Source: Citrobacter freundii (GTDB lineage Bacteria; Bacteroidota; Bacteroidia; Chitinophagales; Chitinophagaceae). Taken from it: 64,000 bases of DNA. Location: contig QFQQ01000002.1 in the NCBI GenBank assembly GCA_003243445.1, positions 1 through 64,000 on the forward strand, given 5' to 3'. The position numbers and the translations under genes were made by a program. Under the pieces are notes generated by a model, which was not told where the DNA came from, did not search any database, and was given only the letters and a program-made list of their open reading frames with translations. This document shows, piece by piece, positions 1-9,169 of the stretch; the stretch's first letter is position 1; each line of letters opens with the position of its first letter.

Positions 1-297
1 ATACAGATGTACGATTTAAAAAACAATTGCCTTGTGTCGGAAAGCAAAGTCTCCCCTGAAGGGGGAGATTTAGAGGGGGGCCTACGCCAGTCAATTCAGG
101 CAGGTTTTGCTAACTAAACGACATTGAATTTTAATTGTGGGTGAAGTGCGCGATTTACCGGCAGTTGAGAGCATTTTCCCAATAGTCTGCTGCTGGAATT
201 CACCGAATACAATATGCACTTCTTCTAAAACCGGATGTATTCCCGCTCTGCGGCTTAACTATTTTATTTAATTTGAGCCATACAAAAACTAACTGTT
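1..297. other. Leading intergenic stretch, no gene recognised
   Basis: No convincing gene is seen. Positions 50-68 hold a short palindrome (TCTCCCC, then GGGGAGA) followed by a G-rich tail, a type of dispersed repeat common in Bacteroidota genomes. A weak promoter-like TAATTTG at 269-275 precedes the metalloprotease start at 298. On the minus strand a frame is open at about 110-255 but has no ATG and no family I recognise, so it may be a coding remnant. Confidence 0.4.
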
Positions 298-2721
298 ATG
301 GCTCGGATCTTTTTTCTATTCCTGGCATTATTGCCCCTTATCACCAATGCACAGTCGCTTCCGTCAGTAGAAGACAAAACAAAAAATCTGAAGAAATATG
401 AAGGCTATCTGAATTATTACTGGGATGAAAATACCGGTAAGATCTGGCTGGAAATAGATAAGCTGGATTCCGAAATTCTCTATATCACATCACTGCCGGC
501 AGGGCTTGGTTCGAATGATATCGGGCTTGACCGCGGGCTGCTCGGCGATTCAAGGATCGTGCGCTTTAACCGGACCGGCAGGAAGCTGCTGATGACGCAG
601 CCGAACTATGATTATCGTGCACTCACCAATGATAAAGCCGAACGCAGGGCAGTGGAACAATCATTTGCGCAATCTGTTCTATGGGGATTTACAATTGAAG
701 CAGAAAGCAACGGGCATGTATTGGTTGATGCCACCGATTTTGTTTTCCGTGATGCGATGAAAGTCGCCAACAGGATCCGCGGTATGCGCCAGGGAAATTA
801 TACACTGGATAAAACACGTTCGGCGTTTTATCTTCCGCAAAGCAAAAATTTTCCGCAGAATACAGAGCTTGAAGCAACGCTCACCTTCATCAATAATGAT
901 GGCGAAGCGGGTAACTACGTTCAGTCGGTTACACCTTCATCAGAAGCAATCACTTTAAGGCTTCATCATTCGTTCGTACAGTTGCCGGATAACAATTATA
1001 AACCTCGTGTATTCGATCCGCGCAGCAGTTTTATCAATATGTCTTTTTTCGATTACAGCACACCCGTAACAGAACCGATCGAAAAGCATTTTGCGATCCG
1101 CCACCGGCTTGAAAAGAAAGATCCGACCGCCGCTAAAAGCGAAGCGGTGAAACCGATCGTTTATTACATTGACAATGGCACGCCTGAACCGATCCGCAGC
1201 GCATTACTTGAAGGCGCACAATGGTGGAACCAGGCTTTTGAAGCGGCTGGCTATATCAACGCCTTTCAGGTGAAATTACTCCCTGAAGATGCAGACCCGA
1301 TGGATATCCGTTACAACATGGTCAACTGGGTTCATCGCTCCACCCGCGGATGGTCTTATGGTTATTCTGTAACTGATCCGAGAACGGGCGAGATCATCAA
1401 GGGAAATGTAACGCTTGGTTCATTGCGCGTAAGACAGGATTACCTGATCGCAAGCGCATTGCTGGCTCCATTTGAGAACGGTTTGCCGGCGGATAATAAA
1501 ATGCTGAAAATGGCACTCAACCGTTTAAAACAATTATCCGCACATGAGATCGGTCATACACTAGGCCTGATGCACAACTATGCAGCGAGTGTGGTGAATC
1601 GTTCAAGCGTGATGGACTATCCACCACCAGCAGTAACACTCGATGCGAATGGCGATATAGATCTCAGCCAGGCCTATGCTGATGGTATTGGCGAATGGGA
1701 TAAACTCAGCATCACCTGGGGCTACCAGGATTTTGCAAGGGGTACCAACGAGCAGCAGGCTTTGGATAAGATCCTTGCAGATGGTTACAAAAAAGGAATG
1801 CAATTTATCAGCGACCGGGACGCGCGCGCGCCCGGTGGGCTTCATCCAACAGCGCATTTATGGGATAACGGAAAAAATGCAACGGATGAATTAAAACTTG
1901 TAATGAAAGTGCGGGAAAAAGCATTGAGCAAGTTCGGCGAAAACACTATCCGCCCCGGCACGCCGATGGCCTTCCTCGAAGATGCACTCGTTCCCGTATA
2001 TCTCTACCATCGTTACCAGGCAGAAGCCGTTACCAAACTCGTTGGTGGCATTGATTACAGGTATGCATTGCGCGGCGATGGTCAGCTCATCACACAACCA
2101 TTGAGCAAAGAAGAGCAGACGGCTGCGCTGCAGGCTGTGCTCACCACTATCGATCCTTCTGCGCTTGCACTCCCTGATCGCATAGTAAAACTGATCCCGC
2201 CACGCCCGGCTGGTTACAACACTACACGCGAACTGTTCAGGAAAAGATCAGGCATGTCATTCGATGCGTTAAGTCCCGCTGAAACTGCGGCCGATCTCCC
2301 CTTGTCATTCCTGTTCAACAGTGAACGGCTGAATCGCCTTTCCGGAAATACAGCGCAGGCTAATACGCTTAGCCTGTCTGAAATGCTGACCACGCTGATC
2401 AATGCGACATGGAAAGCTCCCCGGCGCAAAGGTCTCGAAGGGTTGATCCAGCAACAGACCGAACAGATCCTGCTTACCTATCTGCTCTCATCCAGCATCA
2501 GCGACAACAACTCATTTATCACCCGCTCCATCCTTCTTCAATCTCTCTCCGATCTCAAAGCATTCATCGAGACCAAAAAGAAAACCGGCACCGATCCGGG
2601 CTACAATGGTCATCTCCTGCTCGCGCTCGAAAGAATAAAAGCCCCTGCCGACGCAAAACCCACTGTTCATGCTGTGGCACCTCCGGGAGCGCCGATCGGG
2701 TGTGAGGAAGATGTTCGATGA
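298..2721 (+). CDS. Secreted zinc-dependent metalloprotease (DUF5117 type)
   Basis: A zinc metalloprotease of the DUF5117-containing, M10-like group common in Bacteroidota; it should cleave proteins outside the cytoplasm, substrate unknown. Residues 1-18 form a signal peptide ending at NAQS. The zinc site HEIGHTLGLMH is at residues 416-426 (HExxHxxGxxH, catalytic Glu 417), and SVMDY about 16 residues later is a candidate Met-turn. The length, 807 aa, is normal for the family. ATG 298 is chosen because the signal peptide begins there. No T9SS tail is visible. The last codons (Asp-Val-Arg-stop) lie inside the left arm of the heptad palindrome that starts at 2711, so the natural C-terminus may have been altered by that element. 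Confidence 0.85.
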   Translation: MARIFFLFLALLPLITNAQSLPSVEDKTKNLKKYEGYLNYYWDENTGKIWLEIDKLDSEILYITSLPAGLGSNDIGLDRGLLGDSRIVRFNRTGRKLLMTQPNYDYRALTNDKAERRAVEQSFAQSVLWGFTIEAESNGHVLVDATDFVFRDAMKVANRIRGMRQGNYTLDKTRSAFYLPQSKNFPQNTELEATLTFINNDGEAGNYVQSVTPSSEAITLRLHHSFVQLPDNNYKPRVFDPRSSFINMSFFDYSTPVTEPIEKHFAIRHRLEKKDPTAAKSEAVKPIVYYIDNGTPEPIRSALLEGAQWWNQAFEAAGYINAFQVKLLPEDADPMDIRYNMVNWVHRSTRGWSYGYSVTDPRTGEIIKGNVTLGSLRVRQDYLIASALLAPFENGLPADNKMLKMALNRLKQLSAHEIGHTLGLMHNYAASVVNRSSVMDYPPPAVTLDANGDIDLSQAYADGIGEWDKLSITWGYQDFARGTNEQQALDKILADGYKKGMQFISDRDARAPGGLHPTAHLWDNGKNATDELKLVMKVREKALSKFGENTIRPGTPMAFLEDALVPVYLYHRYQAEAVTKLVGGIDYRYALRGDGQLITQPLSKEEQTAALQAVLTTIDPSALALPDRIVKLIPPRPAGYNTTRELFRKRSGMSFDALSPAETAADLPLSFLFNSERLNRLSGNTAQANTLSLSEMLTTLINATWKAPRRKGLEGLIQQQTEQILLTYLLSSSISDNNSFITRSILLQSLSDLKAFIETKKKTGTDPGYNGHLLLALERIKAPADAKPTVHAVAPPGAPIGCEEDVR

Positions 2722-2877
2722 TGGTAGAGCGATATTCGATGATCGATATTCGATGGTCGATGGTCGAGGTTCGCAAATTGTTAAACCCCGGATATTAGGG
2801 GTTTCGTTTCCATTCGTAGTCCAATCTCCAAACTCCGGCCATCGACCATCGATCATCGATCATCGAACATCGAACAT
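2711..2877. repeat. Heptad palindromic element H1-1 (CGATGGT units)
   Basis: The left arm (2711-2771) is a run of CGATGNT-like 7-mers and the right arm (2837-2877) is its reverse complement (CATCGAC, CATCGAT, CATCGAAC units). The loop is about 65 bp. The outer ends read GTTCGATG and CATCGAAC, as at the other members of this word. The left arm contains the stop codon of the metalloprotease (2719-2721), and the right arm ends 15 bp before the lpxC promoter. Confidence 0.85.
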
Positions 2878-2891
2878 AAACTCCTATATCC

Positions 2892-2899
2892 TATCTTTG
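2892..2899 (+). promoter_or_regulatory. Promoter -7 box of lpxC/fabZ
   Basis: TATCTTTG matches the Bacteroidota sigma-A -7 consensus TAnnTTTG at every fixed position. It lies 20 bp before ATG 2920, so the leader should be about 15 nt. No clear -33 TTG is seen. Confidence 0.6.
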
Positions 2900-2919
2900 C
2901 ACCCATTCAATATAAACGC

Positions 2920-4329
2920 ATGAATACCAATTTCAATCCGGATAAACAACATACGCTGAAAGCCGAAATAAGCATCTCGGGAACAGGCCTGCATACGGGC
3001 ATTATGGCTGATCTTACGCTGAAGCCGGCCATGCCTGGTTTTGGGTTCCAGTTCCAGCGCGTTGATCTTCCGAATAAACCAGTAATCAAAGCTGATTGTG
3101 ACCTTGTAACAGATACGAGCCGCGGAACGACCCTACAAAGCAATGGTGCTTCTGTAAGCACCGTCGAACACGTGCTGGCCGCGCTGGTGGGTATGGGTGT
3201 TGACAACTGTTTGATCGAGATCAATGGACCTGAAATGCCGATCATGGATGGAAGCTCTGAGCCATTTGTGGAACTGATCGAGGAAGCAGGCATCCAGGAA
3301 CAGGATGCCGCAAAAGTCTGGTATACGATCGATGAGAATATCTACCATTCTGATGAAGTAAAACGCGTGGAAATGGTCGTAATGCCTGCGCCGGAATACC
3401 AGATCACCACGCTGATCGATTTCAATTCGCCTGTGCTGGGAACCCAACATGCCGATCTGAAAAAGATGGCCGATTTCAAAGAAAAAATTGCTCCCTGCCG
3501 GACCTTCTGCTTCCTTCATGAACTGGAAATGCTGCTCGATCATAACCTGATCAAAGGCGGTGATGTGAACAACGCAATCGTGATCGTCGACAAACCCGTT
3601 GACGAAAAAGAAATGGCGCGTTTGCAAACCATCTTCAAAAAAGATAATATCGAAGTAAACAGCCAGGGTTACCTGAACAACCTTGAGCTGCGCTTCCCCA
3701 ATGAACCTGCACGCCATAAACTGCTCGATATCGTTGGTGATCTGGCACTGATCGGCTATCCGATCAAGGGTCGCGTGATCGCAAACCGCCCGGGCCACAG
3801 CACCAATGTTGAGTTTGCAAAGAAGATCAAACAATACATCAAGAAAAATAAACATACGCGTGATGTACCGGTTTATAACCCCACGCAACAACCCGTGTAT
3901 GATCTTCAGTTCATTGAGAAGACCCTTCCGCACCGTTTTCCTTTCCTGCTGGTAGATAAGATCATTGAACTGACCGATACCAAGATCGTGGGTGTGAAGA
4001 ACGTTACCTTCAACGAATGGTTTTTCCAGGGGCATTTCCCGGGCAATCCTGTTATGCCGGGCGTATTGCAGATAGAAGCTCTTGCGCAATGCGGCGGGAT
4101 CCTTGCCATCAATCTCGCAGGCGAAGGCCAGTATGACACTTACTTCCTGAAGATCGACAACTGTAAGTTCAAACAGATGGTAAGACCCGGCGACACGATG
4201 ATCCTCAAAATGGAATTATCCGCTCCTATCAGAAGAGGCATTTGCGAGATGAAGGGAACGGTATATGTGGGAAATAAGGTGGCGACGGAGGCGGATCTGG
4301 TGGCGCAGATCGTCAAACGTCAACGCTGA
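2920..4329 (+). CDS. lpxC/fabZ: Bifunctional UDP-3-O-acyl-GlcNAc deacetylase / 3-hydroxyacyl-ACP dehydratase
   Basis: A fusion of two cytoplasmic enzymes. The N-terminal LpxC half (about residues 8-300) deacetylates UDP-3-O-acyl-GlcNAc, the committed step of lipid A synthesis. The C-terminal FabZ half (about 320-469) dehydrates 3-hydroxyacyl-ACP in fatty acid elongation. LpxC zinc ligands are visible in VEHVLAAL (His 84) and HKLLDIVGD; a further conserved His sits in NRPGHS. The FabZ active site is GHFPGNPVMPG with His 372 and Glu 386. The fusion is standard in Bacteroidota and couples two pathways that share 3-hydroxyacyl-ACP. The gene has its own promoter at 2892 and a strong terminator at 4393. 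Its stop codon falls in the CAACGCTGAT arm of a downstream inverted repeat. Confidence 0.97.
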   Translation: MNTNFNPDKQHTLKAEISISGTGLHTGIMADLTLKPAMPGFGFQFQRVDLPNKPVIKADCDLVTDTSRGTTLQSNGASVSTVEHVLAALVGMGVDNCLIEINGPEMPIMDGSSEPFVELIEEAGIQEQDAAKVWYTIDENIYHSDEVKRVEMVVMPAPEYQITTLIDFNSPVLGTQHADLKKMADFKEKIAPCRTFCFLHELEMLLDHNLIKGGDVNNAIVIVDKPVDEKEMARLQTIFKKDNIEVNSQGYLNNLELRFPNEPARHKLLDIVGDLALIGYPIKGRVIANRPGHSTNVEFAKKIKQYIKKNKHTRDVPVYNPTQQPVYDLQFIEKTLPHRFPFLLVDKIIELTDTKIVGVKNVTFNEWFFQGHFPGNPVMPGVLQIEALAQCGGILAINLAGEGQYDTYFLKIDNCKFKQMVRPGDTMILKMELSAPIRRGICEMKGTVYVGNKVATEADLVAQIVKRQR

Positions 4330-4590
4330 TCTTAAAACGCGGATTACGCGAAATAGTAAACTATTCTGGTTAGTTATTTTACGATATCGTTAGAGGCGGT
4401 TTTATTAAATAAAACCGCCTCTTTTTTGTTCGAACCGGTGACGGAATTGATCTATTGAAGGAAGCAATTCGCGTAATATGCGCCAGAAATCAGCGTTAGT
4501 TGTTTGTGCATAAATCATCTCCGGTTTTTAACCTATAATTCGCGTAATTCGCGCTATACGCAAGGCTTTCAGAAGCTGTAATTCGTGTAT
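4321..4590. repeat. TTCGCG-word palindromic element N3-1 (intergenic 4330-4650)
   Basis: This 321-bp gap holds inverted copies of a TTCGCG word: an ACGCG-GATTACGCGAA arm (4337-4352) against ATTCGCGTAATATGCGC (4467-4483), with more units at 4536-4561 and 4579-4590. CAACGCTGAT (4321-4330), which includes the lpxC stop, pairs with ATCAGCGTT (4489-4497). The lpxC terminator sits in the loop. Unit spacing is less regular than in the CGATGGT and TTCCAGAGG words. Confidence 0.6.
4393..4427 (+). terminator. Rho-independent terminator after lpxC/fabZ
   Basis: Perfect 14-bp inverted repeat (GAGGCGGTTTTATT, 4393-4406, against 4408-4421) with one central base, followed by six T residues. A U-tail follows on the plus strand. 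Confidence 0.9.
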
Positions 4591-4597
4591 TTTTCGG

Positions 4598-4605
4598 TAC
4601 ATTTG
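4598..4605 (+). promoter_or_regulatory. Promoter -7 box of gyrB
   Basis: TACATTTG fits TAnnTTTG exactly, 45 bp before the gyrB ATG at 4651. Confidence 0.6.
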
Positions 4606-4650
4606 TAAGTATTTTAATTCCCCCATTTTAACAGAGGTTACAAAGCTTAT

Positions 4651-6630
4651 ATGAGCACAGAAACAACAGAGCAAATACCGGCAGCGTCCAGTGGTTATGG
4701 TGCTGACAGTATACAGGTATTGGAAGGTTTGGAAGCGGTTCGTAAGCGTCCCGCGATGTATATCGGAGATATCGGTGTGAAGGGTTTGCACCACCTCGTG
4801 TATGAGGTTGTGGACAACTCCATTGATGAGGCACTGGCGGGCTATTGTAAGAACATTGACGTGAAGATCCATGAGGATAACTCCATCTCTGTTCAGGATG
4901 ATGGACGTGGTATCCCTACCGGTATCAATACAAAAGAGAAAAAATCGGCACTGGAGATCGTGATGACCGTCCTGCACGCAGGTGGTAAGTTCGATAAAGA
5001 CACTTATAAAGTTTCCGGCGGTCTGCATGGTGTGGGTGTGAGTTGCGTGAACGCACTTTCCACCAGGCTTCATGTAACTGTTCAGCGTGAAGGAAAGATC
5101 TTCGAACAGGAATATCATATCGGCGTTCCTCAATACAGCGTTCGTGAGATCGGCGTAACAGATATCACCGGCACGCGTGTACACTTCTGGCCTGATGGCA
5201 GCATCTTTACCACTACTGTTTACAATAAAGACATTCTTGAAGGCCGCTTGCGCGAGTTGGCTTTCCTGAACCGCGGAGTAAGGATCAACCTGACCGATCT
5301 CCGTGAGAAGAACGAAGACGGTACAGACTACAGCAAGAGTTTTTTCAGTGAAGGCGGTATCGTTGAATTCGTCGAAATGCTTGACTCTAATGCCGGCCGG
5401 ACCACACTGATCCCAAAAGTGATCTCTGTTGAAGGCCATGACGAAAGAACAAACGTAGCCGTAGAAGTAGCGCTGAGCTATAACGATAGCTATAGTGAAC
5501 ACATCTACTCTTACGTGAATAATATCAACACCATTGAAGGTGGTACACACGTATCCGGTTTCCGCCGCGCATTAACGCGTGTATTCAAAAGCTATGGTGA
5601 CAAGAACGGTTTGTTTGAAAAAGCAAAAGTAGAGATCGAGGGTGATGACTTCCGTGAAGGCCTGAGCGCGATCATCTCTGTGAAAGTTCCTGAACCACAG
5701 TTTGAAGGTCAGACAAAAACAAAACTGGGTAACAATGAAGTTACCGGTGTTGTTGATTCGACTGTTTCAAGAGTACTTGAAGCCTACCTGGAAGAAAATC
5801 CAAAAGAAGCAAAGAATATCGTTGCCAAAGTGATCCTCGCGGCACAGGCAAGAGCCGCCGCGCGTAAAGCAAGAGAACTGGTACAACGTAAAACGGTCCT
5901 GACCGGTGGAGGCCTGCCCGGTAAACTGGCCGACTGCTCTGATCGTAACCCGGACCGCTGCGAGTTATTCCTTGTCGAAGGAGACTCGGCGGGTGGAACT
6001 GCGAAGCAAGGCCGCGACCGTAGCTTCCAGGCGATCCTGCCGCTGAGAGGTAAGATCCTGAACGTGGAAAAAGCAATGGAACATAAGATCTACGAGAACG
6101 AAGAGATCAGGAACATGTATACCGCTCTTGGTGTAACAGTTGGAACGCCTGAAGATCCCAAAGCACTCAATCTCGCCAAACTTCGTTATCACAAGATGAT
6201 CATCATGACGGATGCCGACGTGGATGGTTCGCACATCGCAACACTGATCCTGACATTCGTTTACCGTTATATGAAAGAACTGGTAGAACAGGGATATGTA
6301 TATATCGCGCAGCCACCACTCTATCTCGTTAAAAAAGGAAAAGAACAGGCTTACGCGTATAATGAAACCCAACGTAAGGCACTCGTTGAACGGATTGGTG
6401 GAGGTAAGGAAGACAGCGTGAATATCCAGCGATATAAAGGTCTTGGTGAAATGAACGCTGATCAGCTCTGGGATACGACAATGAACCCTGATACGCGCAC
6501 ACTGAAAAAGGTAACGATTGAAAGTGCAGCAGAGGCAGATCGCGTTTTCAGCATGCTCATGGGCGATGAAGTGGCTCCGCGCCGCGAATTCATCGAAAGC
6601 CATGCGAAATATGCAAAGCTGGACGTATAA
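4651..6630 (+). CDS. gyrB: DNA gyrase subunit B
   Basis: The ATPase subunit of gyrase, which introduces negative supercoils together with GyrA (not in this window). The N-terminal GHKL ATPase domain shows EVVDNSIDEA, DDGRGIP and GGLHGVGVS. The transducer domain follows, then the Toprim domain with EGDSAGG and DADVDGSHI, and the C-terminal tail with QRYKGLGEMN. At 659 aa it is the short form without the large insert found in gammaproteobacterial GyrB. Gyrase rather than topoisomerase IV ParE is preferred from overall sequence character, but a family tree would settle it. It is a single-gene unit with a promoter at 4598 and a terminator at 6659. No dnaA or recF lies nearby. Confidence 0.95.
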   Translation: MSTETTEQIPAASSGYGADSIQVLEGLEAVRKRPAMYIGDIGVKGLHHLVYEVVDNSIDEALAGYCKNIDVKIHEDNSISVQDDGRGIPTGINTKEKKSALEIVMTVLHAGGKFDKDTYKVSGGLHGVGVSCVNALSTRLHVTVQREGKIFEQEYHIGVPQYSVREIGVTDITGTRVHFWPDGSIFTTTVYNKDILEGRLRELAFLNRGVRINLTDLREKNEDGTDYSKSFFSEGGIVEFVEMLDSNAGRTTLIPKVISVEGHDERTNVAVEVALSYNDSYSEHIYSYVNNINTIEGGTHVSGFRRALTRVFKSYGDKNGLFEKAKVEIEGDDFREGLSAIISVKVPEPQFEGQTKTKLGNNEVTGVVDSTVSRVLEAYLEENPKEAKNIVAKVILAAQARAAARKARELVQRKTVLTGGGLPGKLADCSDRNPDRCELFLVEGDSAGGTAKQGRDRSFQAILPLRGKILNVEKAMEHKIYENEEIRNMYTALGVTVGTPEDPKALNLAKLRYHKMIIMTDADVDGSHIATLILTFVYRYMKELVEQGYVYIAQPPLYLVKKGKEQAYAYNETQRKALVERIGGGKEDSVNIQRYKGLGEMNADQLWDTTMNPDTRTLKKVTIESAAEADRVFSMLMGDEVAPRREFIESHAKYAKLDV

Positions 6631-6658
6631 AAATGTATGATTATTTTTCTCAATAAAG

Positions 6659-6692
6659 GAATGCCCCGGACTTCAATCCGGGGCATTCTTTT
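6659..6692 (+). terminator. Terminator after gyrB
   Basis: A 12-bp perfect stem GAATGCCCCGGA (6659-6670) / TCCGGGGCATTC (6677-6688), a 6-nt loop and a T-rich tail. Confidence 0.88.
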
Positions 6693-6755
6693 ATACAGGC
6701 CTTAGATGCAACGGTTGAGGAAAATGCGGTGTCAGGTTGCAAAAATGATATCTAT

Positions 6756-7433
6756 ATGATCAGATTTGTGGCAGCAGCAGCGCTTCTATTATCTCTCGCT
6801 TCCTGTATGAAAGGTTCCTCAATCGACACTCCGGATAACCAGCCCTATGTACCCATTCAACGCGATACTGTGCGAACCGGCGGCCAGTTATGGGGTATTA
6901 ATGTAGGATCAACCGCGGAAGATGTATATGAAACGATACAGAGCATCCGCGCAGATAAGCAGATCTCCTATCTTGGCATAGTTGGTAATGTATATAACGA
7001 TCTTTCTGCTTTGCAAAACAAGATCCCGTTATATAACAGCATTTTCATGGATGAAACAACAACTTCCCCGACAGGAATACAGGTAGGATTTGAAACAGGT
7101 AAGATCAAAGTGATCTACATGAACAACGGAACTCCTTTAGCAAAATGGCCAAGCATTACAGAATATGCAAACGGGCTGGCTATTGGCGACACTGTCACAA
7201 CGATCTATGATAAACTCGTGGGAATAAAAAGCCTATCGATCTATGGCAACAAATTACAAAAGATTTCTTTATTTGATAAGAACCTTTCCACTGACTATGA
7301 CCCTGCTATTGCTAATTCAGCACAATGGCAGATCGTTACATCAACAGTGAACAAGCGCTGGCAGTTGCTTGAACTGAACTTCTCGCTTGGATCACTTACA
7401 TCTATTTACTATACACTTAATGAGTATAAATAG
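6756..7433 (+). CDS. Hypothetical lipoprotein
   Basis: A 225-aa protein I do not recognise. It begins with a lipoprotein signal (MIRFVAAAALLLSLASC), predicted to be lipidated at the Cys and held in the envelope. The mature part is rich in Thr, Ile and Tyr and looks soluble, with repeated EDVYETI / DTVTTIYDKL-like segments that could be two copies of a small domain binding a short substrate or partner. ATG 6756 is preferred to an in-frame GTG at 6729 because the signal starts there. It stands alone, convergent with the TPR gene. The stop is TAG, which shows that amber is a normal stop in this genome. Confidence 0.7.
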   Translation: MIRFVAAAALLLSLASCMKGSSIDTPDNQPYVPIQRDTVRTGGQLWGINVGSTAEDVYETIQSIRADKQISYLGIVGNVYNDLSALQNKIPLYNSIFMDETTTSPTGIQVGFETGKIKVIYMNNGTPLAKWPSITEYANGLAIGDTVTTIYDKLVGIKSLSIYGNKLQKISLFDKNLSTDYDPAIANSAQWQIVTSTVNKRWQLLELNFSLGSLTSIYYTLNEYK

Positions 7434-7451
7434 ATTCGTACACTATTATGA

Positions 7452-7491
7452 AAATCCCGCCTCTGCTCAGGAATGTGCACTGGCGGGATTT
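7452..7491. terminator. Bidirectional terminator between convergent genes
   Basis: A 10-bp perfect stem AAATCCCGCC (7452-7461) / GGCGGGATTT (7482-7491) with a 20-nt loop lies between genes ending at 7433 (+) and 7493 (-). The plus-strand tail is TGTTATTTTA. Confidence 0.6.
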
Positions 7492-7492
7492 G

Positions 7493-8674
7493 TTATTTTA
7501 CCTTCTTTATATCCCTGGTTGATCGCTCTTCAAGATAAACATTGATGTATTCGAAGATCCGCATTTCATCCGCCGTAGCGGGATGTTTTCTTTTTATGAG
7601 AAATTGCTTGTAATAAGCAGCTGCTTTTGTTGGATTATTCAGATACTTATCATACAAACGACCTGCATAATAAAGATCAAGCGGCATCTGAAAAATATAG
7701 TAGGACGTATCATGGTAACTGGCGGCCTTCCGGTACTGTTTCATTTCTTCATAGTTATCAGATTTCGCATGGAAGTATTGTGTGGCTTCTTTCAGAATGC
7801 TTAGCTCAAGACATTTATCCAGGTATTCATTACTCTTTACATAATCTTTCTTTTTCGCATAAGCCAGTGCTGCGCAATAGAGCACGGGAGGAATAGCTCT
7901 GTTTTTCGAGATCAGCCATTCGCATACATAAATACTGCGATCGATGCTGTCTGAATTCAGATAACTATATGCAAGGCTGATAAAAGGAAGGGTAAGGTCT
8001 ACCGAATCCCGCAGCAATTTTGCACCCCAGTATATGACCTGCTTATGGTCTGGCTTTTTCGCCACCAGGTCGATCTTTTTTGCGATCACATCCCGGCTGC
8101 TTGAATCGCGCAACAAAAAAGCGGAGATAACCGAATCTGCCCGTTCCGATTTTTTCATTCTTACCAACGCATTTGCATATTGAACAGCGAGTACGGGAGA
8201 ACCGGGGTTAGAAACAAATCCCTTTTGCACGGAAAGCAGTGCCGAATCATACAGGGCCATATCCGTATATAGTTGTGTGGTCTTTTGCCAGTAACGGAAA
8301 TTCCGCGGAGCCAGGCGATTGAGTTGCTGGTAATAATACAGCGCACTGTCCGGGCGCTCCAGCTCTTCATTGGCGCGGGCGAGGTACAGATTGGCTTTCA
8401 GATTGCCGGGCTCGCGGCCGATGACCGGGAAAAAGGCTGTTTTGGATTGCTCATAGTTACCATTCATGAAAAGGGCATAACCCAGATCAGCCTGATATTG
8501 CAGATTGCCGGTAAGGCTTTCCAAAGAATTTAACCACGCGATAGCACCTTCATAATCATCGCTTTGAAAAAGATCGGTGAGACGGCTGCGGTCATACGAC
8601 TGTTGAGAAAAACCAGAAACAGCGGTGAATACAACAAGACTGACCGTTAAAAACAGGGATTTCGCGGAGATCAT
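7493..8674 (-). CDS. Tetratricopeptide-repeat secreted/periplasmic protein
   Basis: A 393-aa TPR protein. From ATG 8674 it starts with a signal peptide (MISAKSLFLTVSLVVFTAVSGFSQQ). The rest is a helical repeat array; clear TPR-like segments include NLQYQADLGYALFMNGNYEQS, followed by units with LARANEELERPDSALYYYQQL and CAALAYAKKKDYVKSNEYLDK. Such solenoids act as scaffolds; no enzymatic motif is present. The longer frame opening at 8722 is rejected because it buries the signal peptide. The gene is a single unit, convergent with the lipoprotein gene. Function unknown. Confidence 0.75.
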   Translation of the reverse strand: MISAKSLFLTVSLVVFTAVSGFSQQSYDRSRLTDLFQSDDYEGAIAWLNSLESLTGNLQYQADLGYALFMNGNYEQSKTAFFPVIGREPGNLKANLYLARANEELERPDSALYYYQQLNRLAPRNFRYWQKTTQLYTDMALYDSALLSVQKGFVSNPGSPVLAVQYANALVRMKKSERADSVISAFLLRDSSSRDVIAKKIDLVAKKPDHKQVIYWGAKLLRDSVDLTLPFISLAYSYLNSDSIDRSIYVCEWLISKNRAIPPVLYCAALAYAKKKDYVKSNEYLDKCLELSILKEATQYFHAKSDNYEEMKQYRKAASYHDTSYYIFQMPLDLYYAGRLYDKYLNNPTKAAAYYKQFLIKRKHPATADEMRIFEYINVYLEERSTRDIKKVK

Positions 8675-8878
8675 AAGCGGTTTTGTGATAATAGCATTGA
8701 CACTAAATAACTGAAAATCCACACATGATGGGTATAAAAAACAAAAAAGCTCCTCTATTGATTTTCAATACCTTAATTACAAGCGGCAGGCTTTTTGTGT
8801 TAGCAGCAACAGTGTCTGGCCGGTCAACCGGGCCAAAAGGCGTAATTTCAACTTTTCTAATACTAAAAAGTAACCATC

Positions 8879-9082
8879 ATGTCTGAAGTAACACTTACAG
8901 CGTACAATGTTAAAACAAAAGAAAAAGGTGTTCCTATCCAGGATGCCGTGATCACAAAAACCGCCAAAGGAGCATATATGGCGCAGGGTAATGATGGTAA
9001 AGGAAACAAGCTTACTACATTGCTTGGTGAAGAGAAAGCGTTGGCGGCTATCAAAGCCGGTATTGCAAAACAAGGTTGGTAA
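8879..9082 (+). CDS. Small conserved-looking hypothetical protein (67 aa)
   Basis: A 67-aa soluble protein without signal peptide, cysteine or membrane segment. It begins MSEVTLTAYNVKTKEKG and has a Gly/Lys-rich centre (KGAYMAQGNDGKGNK), then a helical end (EEKALAAIKAGIAKQGW). It is considered real because codon use resembles neighbouring genes, an A-rich stretch precedes the ATG, and a terminator-like hairpin follows at 9107. I do not recognise the family. The lysine-rich composition is compatible with nucleic acid or ribosome binding, but that is only a guess. Confidence 0.6.
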   Translation: MSEVTLTAYNVKTKEKGVPIQDAVITKTAKGAYMAQGNDGKGNKLTTLLGEEKALAAIKAGIAKQGW

Positions 9083-9106
9083 GATCAACCATTGTGTAAA
9101 TAGATA

Positions 9107-9141
9107 AACGGCTGTCTTTAACGGGGCGGCCGTTGTTTTTT
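9107..9141 (+). terminator. Probable terminator after the 67-aa gene
   Basis: AACGGC (9107-9112) pairs with GCCGTT (9129-9134); a GTTTTTT tail follows. The stem is short, so the call is moderate. Confidence 0.5.
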
Positions 9142-9169
9142 TCAGGATTTGCGATGCCAGGCCGGAAGT

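Noticed and set aside
110..255. Open minus-strand frame near the left end
   Set aside because: No ATG, no recognised family and flanked by stops; at most a coding remnant.
3133..4089. 318-aa minus-strand frame antisense to lpxC/fabZ
   Set aside because: It has the composition of a shadow frame (His, Phe and Ile rich, no family motif) over an unambiguous gene.
4528..5550. 340-aa minus-strand frame antisense to gyrB
   Set aside because: The sense strand encodes clear GyrB motifs; the antisense frame has no recognisable domain.
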